Shown: piece after piece, positions 23,567 to 35,725 of the stretch
Layout of the letters: every line of letters starts with the position of its first letter
How positions within the stretch are numbered: position 1 is the stretch's first letter
Source of the DNA: Sequoia sempervirens
Taxonomy: Eukaryota; Streptophyta; Pinopsida; Cupressales; Cupressaceae
Length of the DNA: 64,000 nt
Direction: 5' to 3'
Assembly: GCA_007258455.2 (NCBI GenBank)
Contig: VDFB02000001.1
Location: forward strand, 11,388,754 to 11,452,753
The notes under the pieces: model-generated
What the model saw: the letters and a program-made list of their open reading frames with translations, nothing else
What the model was told of the DNA's origin: nothing
The model's database searches: none
Translations under genes and position numbers: made by a program

Positions 23567-25282
23567 TTTTGTATTGAGAAAGTAAGAGTGGGAACCCAAA
23601 AACCACAACAAATCCAATCTTTGGCAAAAGAGGGACAGCTCTTCTCATCCAGGCGTTGGCTGTGAGTATTTAACATTCCTGGAGGCACCGTATTCAACAA
23701 CAGGAGCAATGTCGTTACTCCCTCTGCCATGTATTTTGTCACTTTGTGTAGTTGTTCCTCAAGCAAGGTATGCACGGCAATTGCCAAATTCTTTAAGTGA
23801 GCTTCTAATTGCTTTCGTAACTGTCATTCAGTTTGTTGTAATTGATGAATTTAGAATAGCTACAAGTTTTTCTCCATCTGAAAGTCATAAAAAATTACAT
23901 TCAATATGTTTGTAGTGGGAACTATACCAGAGCAAGGAGTGAACAGTTACACATAATGTTCAGCAAACAAGTTTTGAGCCCCCAAATTTCTCCAAAAGTT
24001 GTAATTTTGTGTTTCACGTCGTACCATGTAGAACGCACAAGTCAGTTCGGATGTCATTTTAAGTTTTTCGAAGAATATATAAAAATAGGTAAACCAGAAC
24101 AGTAGGTTCTTGCATTTCATCAGCAATTGGACAACATCACAAAACATTATTAGTTGGAACTTGGAAGTCATAATTAATAAACGGGTTTTAACATAGTTTT
24201 GGGACTCACACCAAGCACGCCCATTTCAGGCTTGGTCTCAGCAAATTAAAAACTTTATATGAAAATAACTTGGATATTCCAATTCAGAATAACAGCATTA
24301 ACAGATGAATCGAAACTGGAAATATTCTCAAAATGCTGGAACAAACTGCAAACTTCTACATATTAATGGACTGATCACCATGTTACACGTAGCAGATAGC
24401 CTATTTGAGAAATTGCTCATGACTCGATGAACTTGAGATCTTTGATAGATTAAACACATTACCAAATGCATGAAGAAGCTTCTGCAAAACAAATGAATAC
24501 TGCAAATGAAAATTAGAATTATTAATTTTAATTATCATTTTTTTTAGTGGAATCCGGGCAGGCATCACTGTGTTTTTACCCAAGTTTCCCTGTCTGGGGA
24601 ATATCCACTTCTCATCCCCTATCTGTCAAAATTTTAGTGAACGTCCTCAGGATGTCTTGCCATAACGCGGGACATTTCCAGGATATGCCCCTTCTGCAGA
24701 GATGTATTGGGAATCTCGTGGCATCCCCAACATCCCTGTGATATCTGGGGACATCAGGACGCCCCTTTTCCGTCACCATACAAGAACCAAATAAAAAACG
24801 CTTAAAAGAAAGTAAGAAACCATACTGTTGGCTCAACCTGGAACTTTGTGAGTTTACACAGTTTCACAGACTCTCAAAGTTACAGTATTTAAGTATTCTA
24901 CAATTTTCACAGTTATTTCCTCTATTACTAAACTGATCATGCAATCTGGATCTTGGCAACTCTCCTAAGGTCCTATATACAAGTCTGTAATGCATCATTG
25001 CACGCATCTAACAGTGAGCCATTTTCATTTTCTGTTATCGAATAGGTCTTTACATTTTGGCAAACATGGTCTAATTACAGACTACTTTTCGTTTTGTGTC
25101 ACCAAACAGTTTTAGACATTGAATCATGTTCCTAATGATAGTTAGGATTCAAGCTCCGTTATGAAACAACCAATCATGTTTTCATGATTATAGTTTAAGC
25201 CTCTTGTACGCAAGATTTGAACAATGAAATTATGGTTGTTAATTTAGGTGGATAGGTGACATTACACATATATCACTAATCA
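23567..25282. other. 3' flank of mTERF gene, no further gene
   Basis: Short ORFs only. The segment 24547-24785 stands out. It is GC-richer than its surroundings and carries repeated GGATGTC/GGGACAT/GGCATCCCC-type motifs on both strands, like a degenerate dispersed repeat. I could not find clear terminal repeats for it. The remainder is AT-rich and featureless. Confidence 0.45.
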
Positions 25283-25715
25283 TTAAGATGATCAACCGTT
25301 ACAAGTAAATTGAATTTGAAGTTATATGAATGAACTATTCAGTGTAATTTATATTACTATATATTGATCGATGCAAGCAAACTCAGGAATGAGGCAGTTA
25401 AATGAAAATAAATAAATAAGAAAGAAACTTAGAAAAATAATGTGTGAGAGAGAATTTAGGGTCATGGTGCATATACACAATGAACATTCTCAAAGCACAT
25501 TAATTAAATTACTAAAATGATCAACCATTGTGAGTAAATTGAATATTTATAATAGTGACATCTAGTATAAATTGAAATTGAATATTATGTATTGATCAAT
25601 GCAAGTGAACCCCTTGTGACACATGGCAGTGCCTAAGAAGTGAGACTATTAAATGAAAATAAATAAATAAGAAGAAAGAAAAACAATGTGTGAGAAAATA
25701 TAGGATCATACACGG
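25283..25715 (+). repeat. direct repeat, about 228-bp period
   Basis: Copy one (about 25283-25470) and copy two (about 25511-25715) share in order ATGATCAACC, GTAAATTGAAT, TATTGATC.ATGCAAG, TTAAATGAAAATAAATAAATAAGA and AATGTGTGAGA. Differences include small indels. It is not coding. Confidence 0.75.
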
Positions 25716-28700
25716 TGGGTGCTTTCAACCTAGTTGTAATGCAATCCCTCACAACAGATATTTTAGGGACCCTCATTGAGAGAGATGGCTAATTCCACAA
25801 TCTCTTGGTTGTAAATACACAATTTATGATTTTAAGAACTGTGCTACCATTCTTCTATAGAATGTTACATATTGGTGTATGTATTTTGGTTTACTTTAGC
25901 AATGTCAATGACTTCCCTCCCCTGCCTCATTAAGTATGACCACCATTCATTTTCTGTAAGAATTATATGCATCTGGATGTATTATGATCCTTGTTACTTG
26001 ATATTTTGTTATTTGGTTAAAATGGATATGGAATAGCAATGCATCTCTCTAAATCAAAATGCGATGGGCACCATGTGATTTTCTACATTGATTAGTGGTT
26101 ACTATATTTGATATGAAAATGTAATAATACCTCGTGATTTTTTAATTTATTTTTTGCTAATATGAAATCAACAACATAAACATGCCAAAAGATAATGCAC
26201 TACTGTAATAGGTATTGATATTGATAACAAAATTTAAACAAAGAGCTGATACAAAATAGATACATATAACTCTGATAAAATCACTAATCCACCATGTCCA
26301 AATAAACTAAACAAATTCCCAATTGAAACAACAATGATGTACCTTGAATAGATGGTCTGGAAGGCTGCAAACAAGTCTGAAACAGTCTAAAGGCACTCTG
26401 TAATGAACATAACAGCCAAGGTTAATCACCCAGCAATCCTTCCAAACTCAACCGACACTCCCAAAGGGTCCCGAACCCAATCTACGCCAACACTAGGAGA
26501 GTAGACAGATCTGATAGAATTGTTTGAGTGATGGCAAGTCTGTAATGTAACTGTTGTAGGCTAGAACAGCAAGAAGATATCCCCCCAAAGGATCCAAACA
26601 ATGTCACACACCTCCAACACTCTTTAACAATCCCAGAAGGGTGAGAAAAGGTAACTTACAGGTCTGAAAATGATCCGAAACACACTGTAACAGGCCGCTC
26701 AGCAAATATATTCACTCCAGCAGGTTTCTAGCTTCACATCAATGCACCCAAACGGGTCAAGACAGTAGTGATTCCTGTAAACACACTTATCTGCACTCCT
26801 AGGATTTAATTGGCCCATAAATGAAGCTATAGGTCTGAATACTAGGCAACAGCAGTACCATCAGCAGCTATATAGGACTGTACAGCCCTGGTAACCCCTG
26901 AAGACTCCACAAGTACGGCCCAGATCTGCAAGGAATGTCTTCAATCAGACCTGGCACCACTTTAAATCATGAAATAAACGTTCAACAGCCAGTGCTTTGA
27001 TCTGTGAAGACTCTTGTCGATTTCCTGGCATCGTGCAATCTGCTTAAAAGACATGTTAATACCAAACCAAAGTCCACTCCAAATAACTCAGATATATCTG
27101 TAATCAGTTTACCTCAAAAATCTTCATTCTTTTGAAACCTTCAAATCCCAAAACTCTGTGAAAATCAGTGTGCTTCCTGTGTGAAAACATCAAATCAGTT
27201 AGGGTGGATCTCTCACCACCGAAACCAGCAACTAGAAATGAGGGTTTCCTCAACCAGCTAGCAGTATACGAATTCTGGAAACATTCCAGTAGAGTGTCCT
27301 TAAATTGTCAAAATTCCTAAAAAATTCCTAAGCTGTAGGGGCAATTTCTAGCCCCACCTCAATTTCACCCACTGAAATTTGCAGTCCTAAAAGGTAGAGG
27401 CTGCTATTTTTCAGGAGGAGATTCCAATTAATCCTGTAGCATAATTTTTTTTGCTCCATGGGACCGCTTGATCCATGAAAATAGAAGCCCAAGCCCCCCA
27501 TGGGACCATACAGTAACTGTATATGAATTCTGGAAACAATCCAGTAGTGTCTTAAATTGCCAAAGTTCACATAACCAAATGAGAGCTTCAAAGGTAATAA
27601 ATAGAGAAAGAGGGGGAAATTAGGGAAACACAATTTCAAACTCACCTTTTCCCTCCAAAAGCCCATGTCCCTTTCCAGCTTACCAAAATTTACATTAAAC
27701 TCAACATTTTTGAAATTTCATAAAATTCTCTCAAAGGAGGCGTCCACCTCTTGAGGCAAATATTAAGCCTTAAAAATATGAAATATAAGCTTCTTTCTAG
27801 GCATTTACATGAGATAATATTGCCCCCTCTTTAAAAACAACTTCACTTTATTAGGCCAATAGGGTCTCTTATAACCCATGCCCCTTCTCACTTAGTTAAA
27901 ATAACAACTTTATAAACATAAATGGCAAATAAACAAATAACTGAGAGAACTCACCATTGTCGAAAATAAAAACTCTGCGCTGCAATGCTCTCAAGACAGA
28001 CTAGGTGCTCAAAATAGCACTTACAAAAAATAGAAAGTTGCTAAAACTAATGTGTCCAAACTCCAAACTAGCCCATACTGAGAGGCATTAAAACCTACTA
28101 AAAATAGACATTGCTAAAAATAATAATTCTGCCCACCAAGGCCCAAAAAAAACTCAGAAAAACCCACAAAAATTCGCTGATAATACCAGTATACTCCTCT
28201 GAATAAGCAGACACAGATTTAAAAAGATAGCACGAACTGCCAAATAAGAAAACCCTAAAAAGGGGACATTACAGAAAAATGATGAGAATTGATACTGTCT
28301 TTGGACATTTAGTAGGCAGAAGACAACGAGGAGTAAATTGAGTAAGTTACTGCACAATATAATAAGTTATTCAATTGCGTTGATTATAGTAAACATTGAA
28401 AATAAAATATTATCAGAGACAATAATGGCCAAATCAAAACAAAAAGCTGGCCATGGCTTTTTTAATATTTTATGCCATACCCTTTAAAAAAAAAAAAAGA
28501 AATTATTTAAAAAAAATTGACCATGTGTTTTTTGTTATACCATTATTTTTTATTTGTAAAATGACAGAAAATAATGATAATGTCCACAAATGACCATAAC
28601 AGGTCACTGAGATTGTAGCAATGCATGGTGCTCAACAAGTGTTGAATGAATTAATAAAAGAAAAAGAAGAAAATTGTCCCCCAATAACATAAGAGAGTAT

Positions 28701-28780
28701 ACCAAAATACAAAAGTAATTGTTAAGTTTGCATATGTGGTGTCTCCAATCGGACAACTGTAAGAAATGGATGAGTTAGCA
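25716..28780. other. no gene; repeat-derived non-coding sequence
   Basis: No convincing coding region. From about 26340 to 27720 the composition is less AT-rich and looks like the leader or LTR of a retroelement read on the minus strand. It contains a dispersed repeat shared with 38290-38475. The poly-A and poly-T rich stretch at 28440-28560 is low complexity. Confidence 0.4.
27325..27515 (-). repeat. dispersed repeat, inverted copy of 38290-38475
   Basis: The reverse complement shares with 38290-38475, in the same order, CCCATGGGGGGCTT, GCTACAGGATTAATTGGAAT, CTTTTAGGACTGCA.ATTT and GATTGCCCCTACAG/AATTGCCCCTACAG. It is non-coding and the family is unknown to me. Confidence 0.8.
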
Positions 28781-29322
28781 GACATGTGCAAGCAGAAATA
28801 GAATCAAATTGTCAAACATAGATGGCAACTTCCAGCTGATATAATATCCCAAACCCCTGTAAATCAAATATGCAGCGTCAACAACCATTTCAACCCCTCC
28901 CCGCTTCGAAGAACCCTCCCATGCAATATTAATTGACTACACATTAGATCTGACTCTTGTATGTAGCAAAATAACCCAGATGGCAACAGAATCATTAATG
29001 TTATTCAGGAAGAGCAGCTATAAACATCAATTTTTACGCTCAGATCTAGGACTCAGAAAGTTGGCTACACTTATATCTTGTATGGATCATCATCAAACAA
29101 TACTATATATGTAAATCAAACTCCTTCAATGCCGATTATTTAGCCGATAGGCTATATTATGCGTGAGATTTCGGACGGAAAGTTGTCTCACACCAGTAAA
29201 CTGTTTTTCTATATCCGTATTCCTTCCTCTCTCACCGGTATACTGTTTAGGGTTGTTTTTGCTGCTGGCTCCCAGGTTCACGCTGGCAGCCTCAAAGTTA
29301 CTCGCTGCATGGAAATAGATAC

Positions 29323-32300
29323 ATGGCTACACTCTCTCCTTTCACCACGCTAGAGCTTGCAGACGAAACATCCCTCACAACAAAGGTAGAGCTTTCTGGC
29401 CTTGAACTACTTTCTCCATAACAAGAAAATAAAGCTTTTCACTCAATTTTTCCAGAAGCTCTAGTTTTCAAAATATAACTTCCTTACTCTGAAGTCTGGA
29501 TTGCAGATTGTGATAGGATGTGTTGGAGTGTACTCAATGCTTGCAAAATGGATCGACCTCCCACTGGCCAAATCAACTGGCGTTGCCATTAGGGGCATGG
29601 TCACTTTTGGGTCAAGGTAATTGCTTTTTGAACTTCAGATGTTTTCAAAACGTTCTAAATAGCACCCTTTTCAATTTGGATGCTCAAATGTAGCACCTTC
29701 TGATTCGTTCCTCTTTCCTATCCAAAATATAGCGTGCTTTTGGCACCGACTAAGTGGGTACAGATTAATTTCTCCGCATCACACAGTACAAACAGTGGAC
29801 TGTCCACCAATGGTTTACCTATGAAATATCTTCATTTCTTGAGGGGACTGAATTATTCTCTCCTTAATGAAGATGGTTGCTATTGGCCATCCTTCGCTTT
29901 AATGGGTTGTTTACTTTTAGTGAGTAAAAAAATTCATTTGAGTGCAACTGTGATATTCTTGTTTCTTTCATTGTCTAGTGATTTGGGGATTGTTATTTCA
30001 ACATGCAGCCCAGGACATCCACATTGATTTCCCAACATCTCCTGTTGTTTAGAGGGCCAATCTAGACCTATACTCCATGTATTAGATGGAAGGGTTGTTA
30101 GAGTTTCCTGCCTGTCAGCCTTGGCAATGTAAACACATAAAATTATATTCCAGTAACCCAAGATATTACATTATAATCACCAGTATTTGAGATGATGTTA
30201 GATTCCCATCAATTGAAAACATAAGTGCCACCTTGAATCTTTATAATACACACCAAATTGACTATATTTTTAGCGAAATAATTATAGCATGAAATTATCG
30301 ATCAATCCATTCAATGAGAACAGCAAAGTCTAAGGAAGGCAAGATTTTAGTATAATATGTTTCAATAATTTTTGATCTGTCGATAATGGCTTTTTATGAA
30401 GCACTGGACATCACCATGTGGCGAAACATAAATATAGATAACTGGCTGCTTGAACTTGGTTGATGGTGGTGTGATTCCTATTTTTAGAACGTTTGGAAGA
30501 TAGTTTGCACGGTTTATGGCTTTAATTTAGAAGGCTTTATAATGGTTACTTTGTATCTTTAGTTGAAGGGTAAGGTGCTCAAACCTGGTTTTTGGTTAGT
30601 CAAGAAAGCTTTATTCTCGGGCTGTGTAAATTCTTGTGTCTCCTTTTACATGTGAGCATGTTGATTTTTTGTATAAAATGTGTCCATGTTTTAGATGATT
30701 CCATTTCCAAATTAATGGATACTACATACCATGTGATTGTTGAATTGATCAATTTGCTGCCTTTATTGTGCACAATGCAGAGTTGTTCTTTTTTATAATT
30801 TCCAAATTTCTTATTGTTTGTGAACTTGGACAGCTTGAAGTAGAAAAGCTTGAGAAAGTTTTGATATTGGTTGTACTCTGTTTTTCCTAATTATCAGCTT
30901 AACAAGTTGAAGCCAAAGATAATTGGCAGGCAATGTGAATATAAAGTTTACAAGATATCAATACCACCTTATAAAAAGTCTGCCCAACACCATAAATTCT
31001 TCAAAATATCTTTATCCATAAAGCTGCAAGCACAAACAGTTATATAATCACAAATAACAAAAAACAAATAGAAGCAACTGAATAACACAGCCAAAAACCA
31101 CAACACTTATGTCGAATCACAAATAACAAAAAGCAAATAGAAGGTTTCTGGACAACAAACTCTTTAAGCGACATTTTTATGCCTTGGTTTTGAGATAGCT
31201 TATTTATTGTGGGGGGCTTTATTACTTTACAGCTTTTTAAAGTTTATTTGTTTTATGCAAACACTTCCCTTTTTACAATCTTTCTGTATTTTAGGTATTT
31301 ATAATTTTCATACAGTGTTGTATCATTTTACAATAATCATTTTTTATTTACAGTGTGAGTTTATTTGTGATAGACATCTTCACTTTAACATTATTTTTAA
31401 CAAATCTGTTATATTAATATACACAGTTTAAATAAAAAAATGCATTTACATCTAAATCTACTACATTTTAGACTCAACACCCTTATGAGCATACTTTTAT
31501 ATTTAGATTTAAGACTGCTAATTTATTGCAGGGTTGCTCTACCACACTACTATTATTCTCTTTATTGCTTAAGTTGTATTGTTTATTTATAATTGCAACT
31601 CTCTCTCTCCATATATTTTAAAAAACTCATTTCATATTTTAGATCTCTGCAACAAATTTATTTAGGGTTTAGGAAATTGGGTGGATTAGTGCCTTGTCAG
31701 TGAGGCTCTTGCTCCTATGCAGTCTTCTTTGCTGGTTGTCAGACTTTGCCTTGATCAGACGGAAGATCGTCTTGTTTGGTGTGATGATCCCTCAGGCAAT
31801 TATTTTGTTTCGTTGGCTTTTGCCAGGCTTTGTTCTGACCAGGCTTCTCCCCCCTTCTGGTCGAGGGCTTGGGTCAAACATCCGGTCCCTAAAATCAACA
31901 TCTTTTTCTGGATCCTTCTCCAAAATAAGGTGCTCACGATTGACAACCTCTGCAAGTGTGGTTTTCAAATACCAAACAGATGTTTTCTTTGCAAAATGGA
32001 GGCTGAGTCTGTGAGTCATCTGTTTCTTCACTGTCCTTTTGCTGCCTCAATATGGGAAAAAATCATCTGTTTCTGACAACTTTCTTGGGTTTTTCCCTTG
32101 TCTATTGAAGATTTCTTCTCTCAATGGAAAGCTCCGACTCACAATCCTGTTCTTCGGAACTTGTGGGATTTCTCTTTCCCTCATGTTGCTTGGGGTCTTT
32201 GGAAAGAACGAAACAACAAAATCTATAGAGATAAAGAAGCACCGATGGTTATTGTTTTTGATAAAATAATCAGATTTCTGAAAGAAAATGTCAATGCCAT

Positions 32301-34789
32301 TTCCCAGAAGGTTAGCAACTCCTAGAATTTGGCTCACTCGTCCTATGATCTTATGGTTGCTAAGGAATGGAATATAAGTCTTGATTTGCCCAGTGTCCAT
32401 AAAGAAGCTAAGAAGAATAGAGAAGGTGCTTGCTGGTCTTTTCCGCCTAATGGATGGGTCAAAGCCAACTTCGATGGAACGACTAAAGGTAATCCTGGGG
32501 CGGCAGGTTGCGGCAGAGTCATAAGGGATTCCTTTGGCAACTTTCTAGGTGCGACTGTCTCCCCTCTTGGATTTCAAACCAATCACCTGGTTGAGGCTGC
32601 CAGAGCTTTTCATATTATAAATTTGGCCCATAGTTTAAATTTTAAAAACCTTTGGCTTGAAGGGGATTCCAAAAATATAATAGATAGTCTTTTAGGTAGG
32701 TCCCCCCCCTCGTGGACAATTAAGTGTTGGATTGATGATGCTATCTCGACTTTAGCCAAGTTTGATAATGTAAAGATTTCACACGCCTATAGAGAAGCCA
32801 ATGTTGTTGCGGATTTTTTTGCGAATGAAGGGGTTAGGAGCAAAGGACAGCGCACTTGGCTAAATATAAGTGAATTAGGAGTTAACGTCTGGGCCCTATT
32901 GAACTATGATGTGTCACATGGGCAAAAAATGAGTCACCTCATTAATGATGATAGGATGGGGTAATTACATCACAATCATCAAATTGTATGGGACCGAGCT
33001 TAGTTGCTTAATCTGCAAGATTGCCTGGCACGCTTTGTGGGTTCTTAGATTTGGCGGGACCATTTAAAGTAAAAATTTCGTCGTTGTCTGCCCCACTGTG
33101 CTTGCCAAAATGGGTGGAGACAAGAGAAGAGTTGAGCCGGATAGCTTTGAGATGCATACTAGAAATACCAAAGCATGGAACAAAGTAAAAAGTGGGGGTT
33201 TACTCCCTTTTCTGGAAAAAATCTACGGGTCAAACCAGGAGGCGACTGAGCTTTTTGAGAAGAATTGGAATAATGGGGAACTTACCCTTTTTGGTAGGAA
33301 AGTGGAGCTCGATGAAAACCTTATAGCTGAAGTGACTGGAATGCCCACTGATGGACACAAATTTTTCAGGGACAAGGTTTTCTCTGATGAAGCTGTCATC
33401 AGATTTCTGAAGAAAGAGAAGGAAATAATGAAGCTGGTGAAAATTTCTAACAGCTACTTCGAAGTCGACACCATAAAAGCTCTTTGGAGGAAAGTTCTTC
33501 GGGTTATCATGGAATACATTACTATGGATGGTCATTTCACCAAGGTGTACGGTTATCACTTTGCCCTGCTCAACCATTTCCGCTACAAGGTTAGGGTTTC
33601 TTTTCCCTACTATCTTCTTTGTAATTTGAGAAAAAGTCTGGATGACCACAAGAAAAATCCAAAAAGATTTCTTATTTTGCATACTGGTTTGATTAGGTTA
33701 ATTGTTGAACATTACCATAATATGCTAGCCCCTGCTAATTTGGATGTGCCTCCTGATTCTGAAGAGGATGATACTAAACCCAGCTGCTCGAGGGATTTAC
33801 CTAATCTGAGCCCTATTAGGATGGTCCTTAGTCCTTCTTCTATCCAAATTGGTAAGAAAAGCCTTAACCTCCATTCTGTGAAAGCCTGGTCTACGCCTAA
33901 GCCAGGAAGTCCCACCCTTAAAACCAGAAGCGTTGGTAAGAAGCTATAGGGTAAAAACCTTGTGTCGTACTCTAAAGACGCTCCTGAGTCTGAGGACTCT
34001 GGAGCTAACAATACTTCTTCCTATGTTACCTGGTCGTTGGACAGAGATGCTAGAAATGGTTCCCCTGTTACCCCTGACCCTGCTAAAACTTGCTTCAACT
34101 TTTAAAGGGAACCCACTGTGGATGTTTTAGGTTTAGCCAGGAATAATGCTGATGACCATTTCAAGATTTCAAAATGGTTCTTTCATGAAATCAACGAGCT
34201 CAAAATAAAAAGCTGGGCCCTTCAAAGTAAACTGGAAGAAATGAATGTCAAGGTTATTGCGCTTGGAAAGAATGAGGCGGAGCGAAAAGATCATGGAGCC
34301 AGAAAAGAAACCCAGAACCAAGCGGGCATGGACAGAAGAGTTGAAATTGAGTTGGATAAAATGAAAAATACTGTTAAAACTATAGCCGAGCAGAACAACA
34401 TGATGGCAAGACACAATGCCATCATCATCAATGCCATGACATAAAAATTGGACAAAGCTCAACAGGGGTCTTTGGTGGTTGATCTAGAAGAGGTCAAGGT
34501 CTTTTGAGGGTGGCTGCTACTTTTCCAATTTTTTCTTTTAGTGGCCTATTTTTTTCTATTGGACTGTTTGTCCTTTTTCTTTTATTGTAAACTTGGTGGT
34601 TTCGGGTCCCTGTAAAATCCGTTTTACCCTTTATCAAAAACAAATTTATGCCACAATTTTTACGTTTGAATTCTATGATTTCTGATTTGCTGCAATTTAC
34701 TTTATCACTTTATATTATTGCCTTTGTGATCTAAATTCTTGAGTTCCTCCTCTCCATTTCCTAGGATATTGCCTGCCATCAGTTGCTAG
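29323..34789 (+). CDS. candidate small three-exon gene, one membrane segment
   Basis: Predicted from splice signals. Exon 1 is 29323-29385 (ATG GCT ACA...; ends AAAG|GTAGAG). Exon 2 is 29507-29616 (preceded by GGATTGCAG; ends TCAAG|GTAATT). Exon 3 is 34765-34789 (preceded by the pyrimidine-rich TCCTCTCCATTTCCTAG), ending in TAG. Phases agree (0 then 2), giving 65 residues: MATLSPFTTLELADETSLTT-type N-terminus, a hydrophobic stretch IVIGCVGVYSMLA, then PLAKSTGVAIRGM. I do not recognise the family. The last exon is the least certain: another frame there reads a Lys-rich ARKKHKAVKAAKTETEEK stretch, so an unseen middle exon is possible. Intron 2 would be 5.1 kb and contain the LINE. Confidence 0.4.
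29617..31650. other. putative intron 2, 5' part; no gene
   Basis: T-rich, with short hydrophobic ORFs and no family motifs. A 29-base phrase (ATCACAAATAACAAAAA.CAAATAGAAG) occurs twice, at about 31046 and 31115. Confidence 0.4.
31651..31661 (+). repeat. LINE target-site duplication, left
   Basis: AACAAATTTAT, identical to 34639-34649 on the other side of the LINE. Confidence 0.8.
31663..32964 (+). pseudogene. LINE RT C-terminus, zinc finger and RNase H
   Basis: One continuous frame with stops near the start (31663, 31687), at 32074-32076 (TGA) and at 32323-32325 (TAG), and no frameshift. Order: RT tail (DRLVWCDDPSGNYFV), zinc-binding region (FFWILLQNKVLT, then CFLCKMEAESVSHLFLHC) at about 31900-32040, connector (GLWKERNNKIY), and RNase H at about 32460-32850. 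The RNase H acidic residues are all visible: NFDGTTKGNPG, HLVEAARA, LEGDSKN, EANVVADFFANEG. Plant L1 elements often carry this C-terminal RNase H. The RT core itself was lost by 5' truncation. Confidence 0.9.
33110..34444 (+). pseudogene. extra ORF downstream of LINE RNase H
   Basis: It starts at an ATG in good context (AAAATGG) 145 bases after the RNase H ORF. One frame runs to 34442-34444, broken only by TAG at 33947-33949 and TAA near 34103. The N-terminal 200 residues include WNKVKSGGLLPFLEKIYG, NWNNGELTLFGRKVELDENL and IAEVTGMPTDGHKFF. These resemble the conserved core of the putative plant transposon protein domain (PF20167 type: small residue-rich segment, GRxVxxxxxxI, LGxP). A Ser/Pro-rich linker follows. 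The last 90 residues, with NELKIKSWALQSKLEEM and KMKNTVKTIAEQNNMM, look like a coiled coil. I infer it belongs to the LINE because it lies inside the TSD. Confidence 0.7.
34639..34649 (+). repeat. LINE target-site duplication, right
   Basis: AACAAATTTAT, matching 31651-31661. Confidence 0.8.
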
Positions 34790-35388
34790 AAAGAAGCACA
34801 AAGCGGTGAAAGCTGCAAAGACTGAGACTGAAGAAAAGAGTTTTCACAAAACATACTATGTTCATTACACATATGAAATTTGCTTCTTAAACTGTCCAAT
34901 ATCATAGGCTCTTTAATACATCTATGGTCATTACACATTTAATATTTTCAAAAAGAGGGAGGCCTCTTCAAAAAGGAATACCACATAGACCAAAGATGAA
35001 GTGCTCATCTTATGATTACTTAGATACTCTTACTGGATCTTAAATTTTCAAAGCTCAATGATGTCGTGGACATTAAAATGGTTGTACTTTTAACTTTGTA
35101 AGAATGTAGTGACCTTCACCTGGTAGATTGTGTCTCTTACAACATTAGAGTGAGTTTACTCCCAATGTGTTGATGACAGGTGGAAGTCCACAAGGATGCA
35201 TACAATGTGAATTAGCTTTGTATTGATGTTAAAGTGAATCTATAAATTTGTGGCACAAGGTAGTATTTGACAATTACATTAATTGGAAATACAATCATAT
35301 TAGGAAAACTCACAAAACATGCCTGTATTGAACAAGCAATACATGCATGTTAGTAGTGGATGTATCAATTGCAAGTGGTTACACCTAA
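34790..35388. other. no further gene; possible 3' UTR of small gene
   Basis: If the small gene is real, its 3' UTR starts here. No clear coding sequence otherwise. Confidence 0.3.
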
Positions 35389-35725
35389 AATGAAACTGGT
35401 TCCATTCTATAAAGAAATTAAATATTCTCAAACTAGCAATACCCATTTGGATTCTAGGTTTGCTATCTACTCTCTATTTCTAAAGCCATTCTCACGATTT
35501 CATGTAATATACAGAGCTAGGCATCTACATATGTGAGCAATTAACACACTGTGAAGCATGTTTGCAAGTGTTCTCTAAAAAAATAAAACTGGTTCCATGC
35601 ATAGAGAAATTAAATATTCTCAAGCTAGTAATTTCTGTTTGGATTCCAGGTTTTACACCTTGCTCACTTTTGTTGAAGTTTGTTATTATTTCATTTAATT
35701 ATAGAGCTAAACATCTAGTAATTTT
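35389..35725 (+). repeat. direct repeat, about 193-bp period
   Basis: 35389-35535 and 35579-35725 share AAACTGGTTCCAT, GAAATTAAATATTCTCAA.CTAG, TTTGGATTC.AGGTTT and ATAGAGCTA..CATCTA, in order, with substitutions throughout. Confidence 0.75.

Larger units (their letters stand above)
31662..34638 (+). mobile_element. 5'-truncated L1-type LINE with TSD
   Basis: Coding sequence starts right at the left boundary, in the C-terminal part of the RT ORF. It runs through a zinc finger, RNase H and a second ORF to a 3' end TTTATCAAAA. The 11-mer AACAAATTTAT flanks both sides (31651-31661 and 34639-34649) and is the target-site duplication. The A-rich junction is typical of L1 target-primed insertion. 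The element lies in the last intron of the candidate small gene, 126 bases before its last exon. Confidence 0.88.

Noticed and set aside
33230..33682. 150-codon ORF on the minus strand
   Set aside because: Shadow of the LINE accessory ORF on the plus strand, which has the coherent domain pattern.
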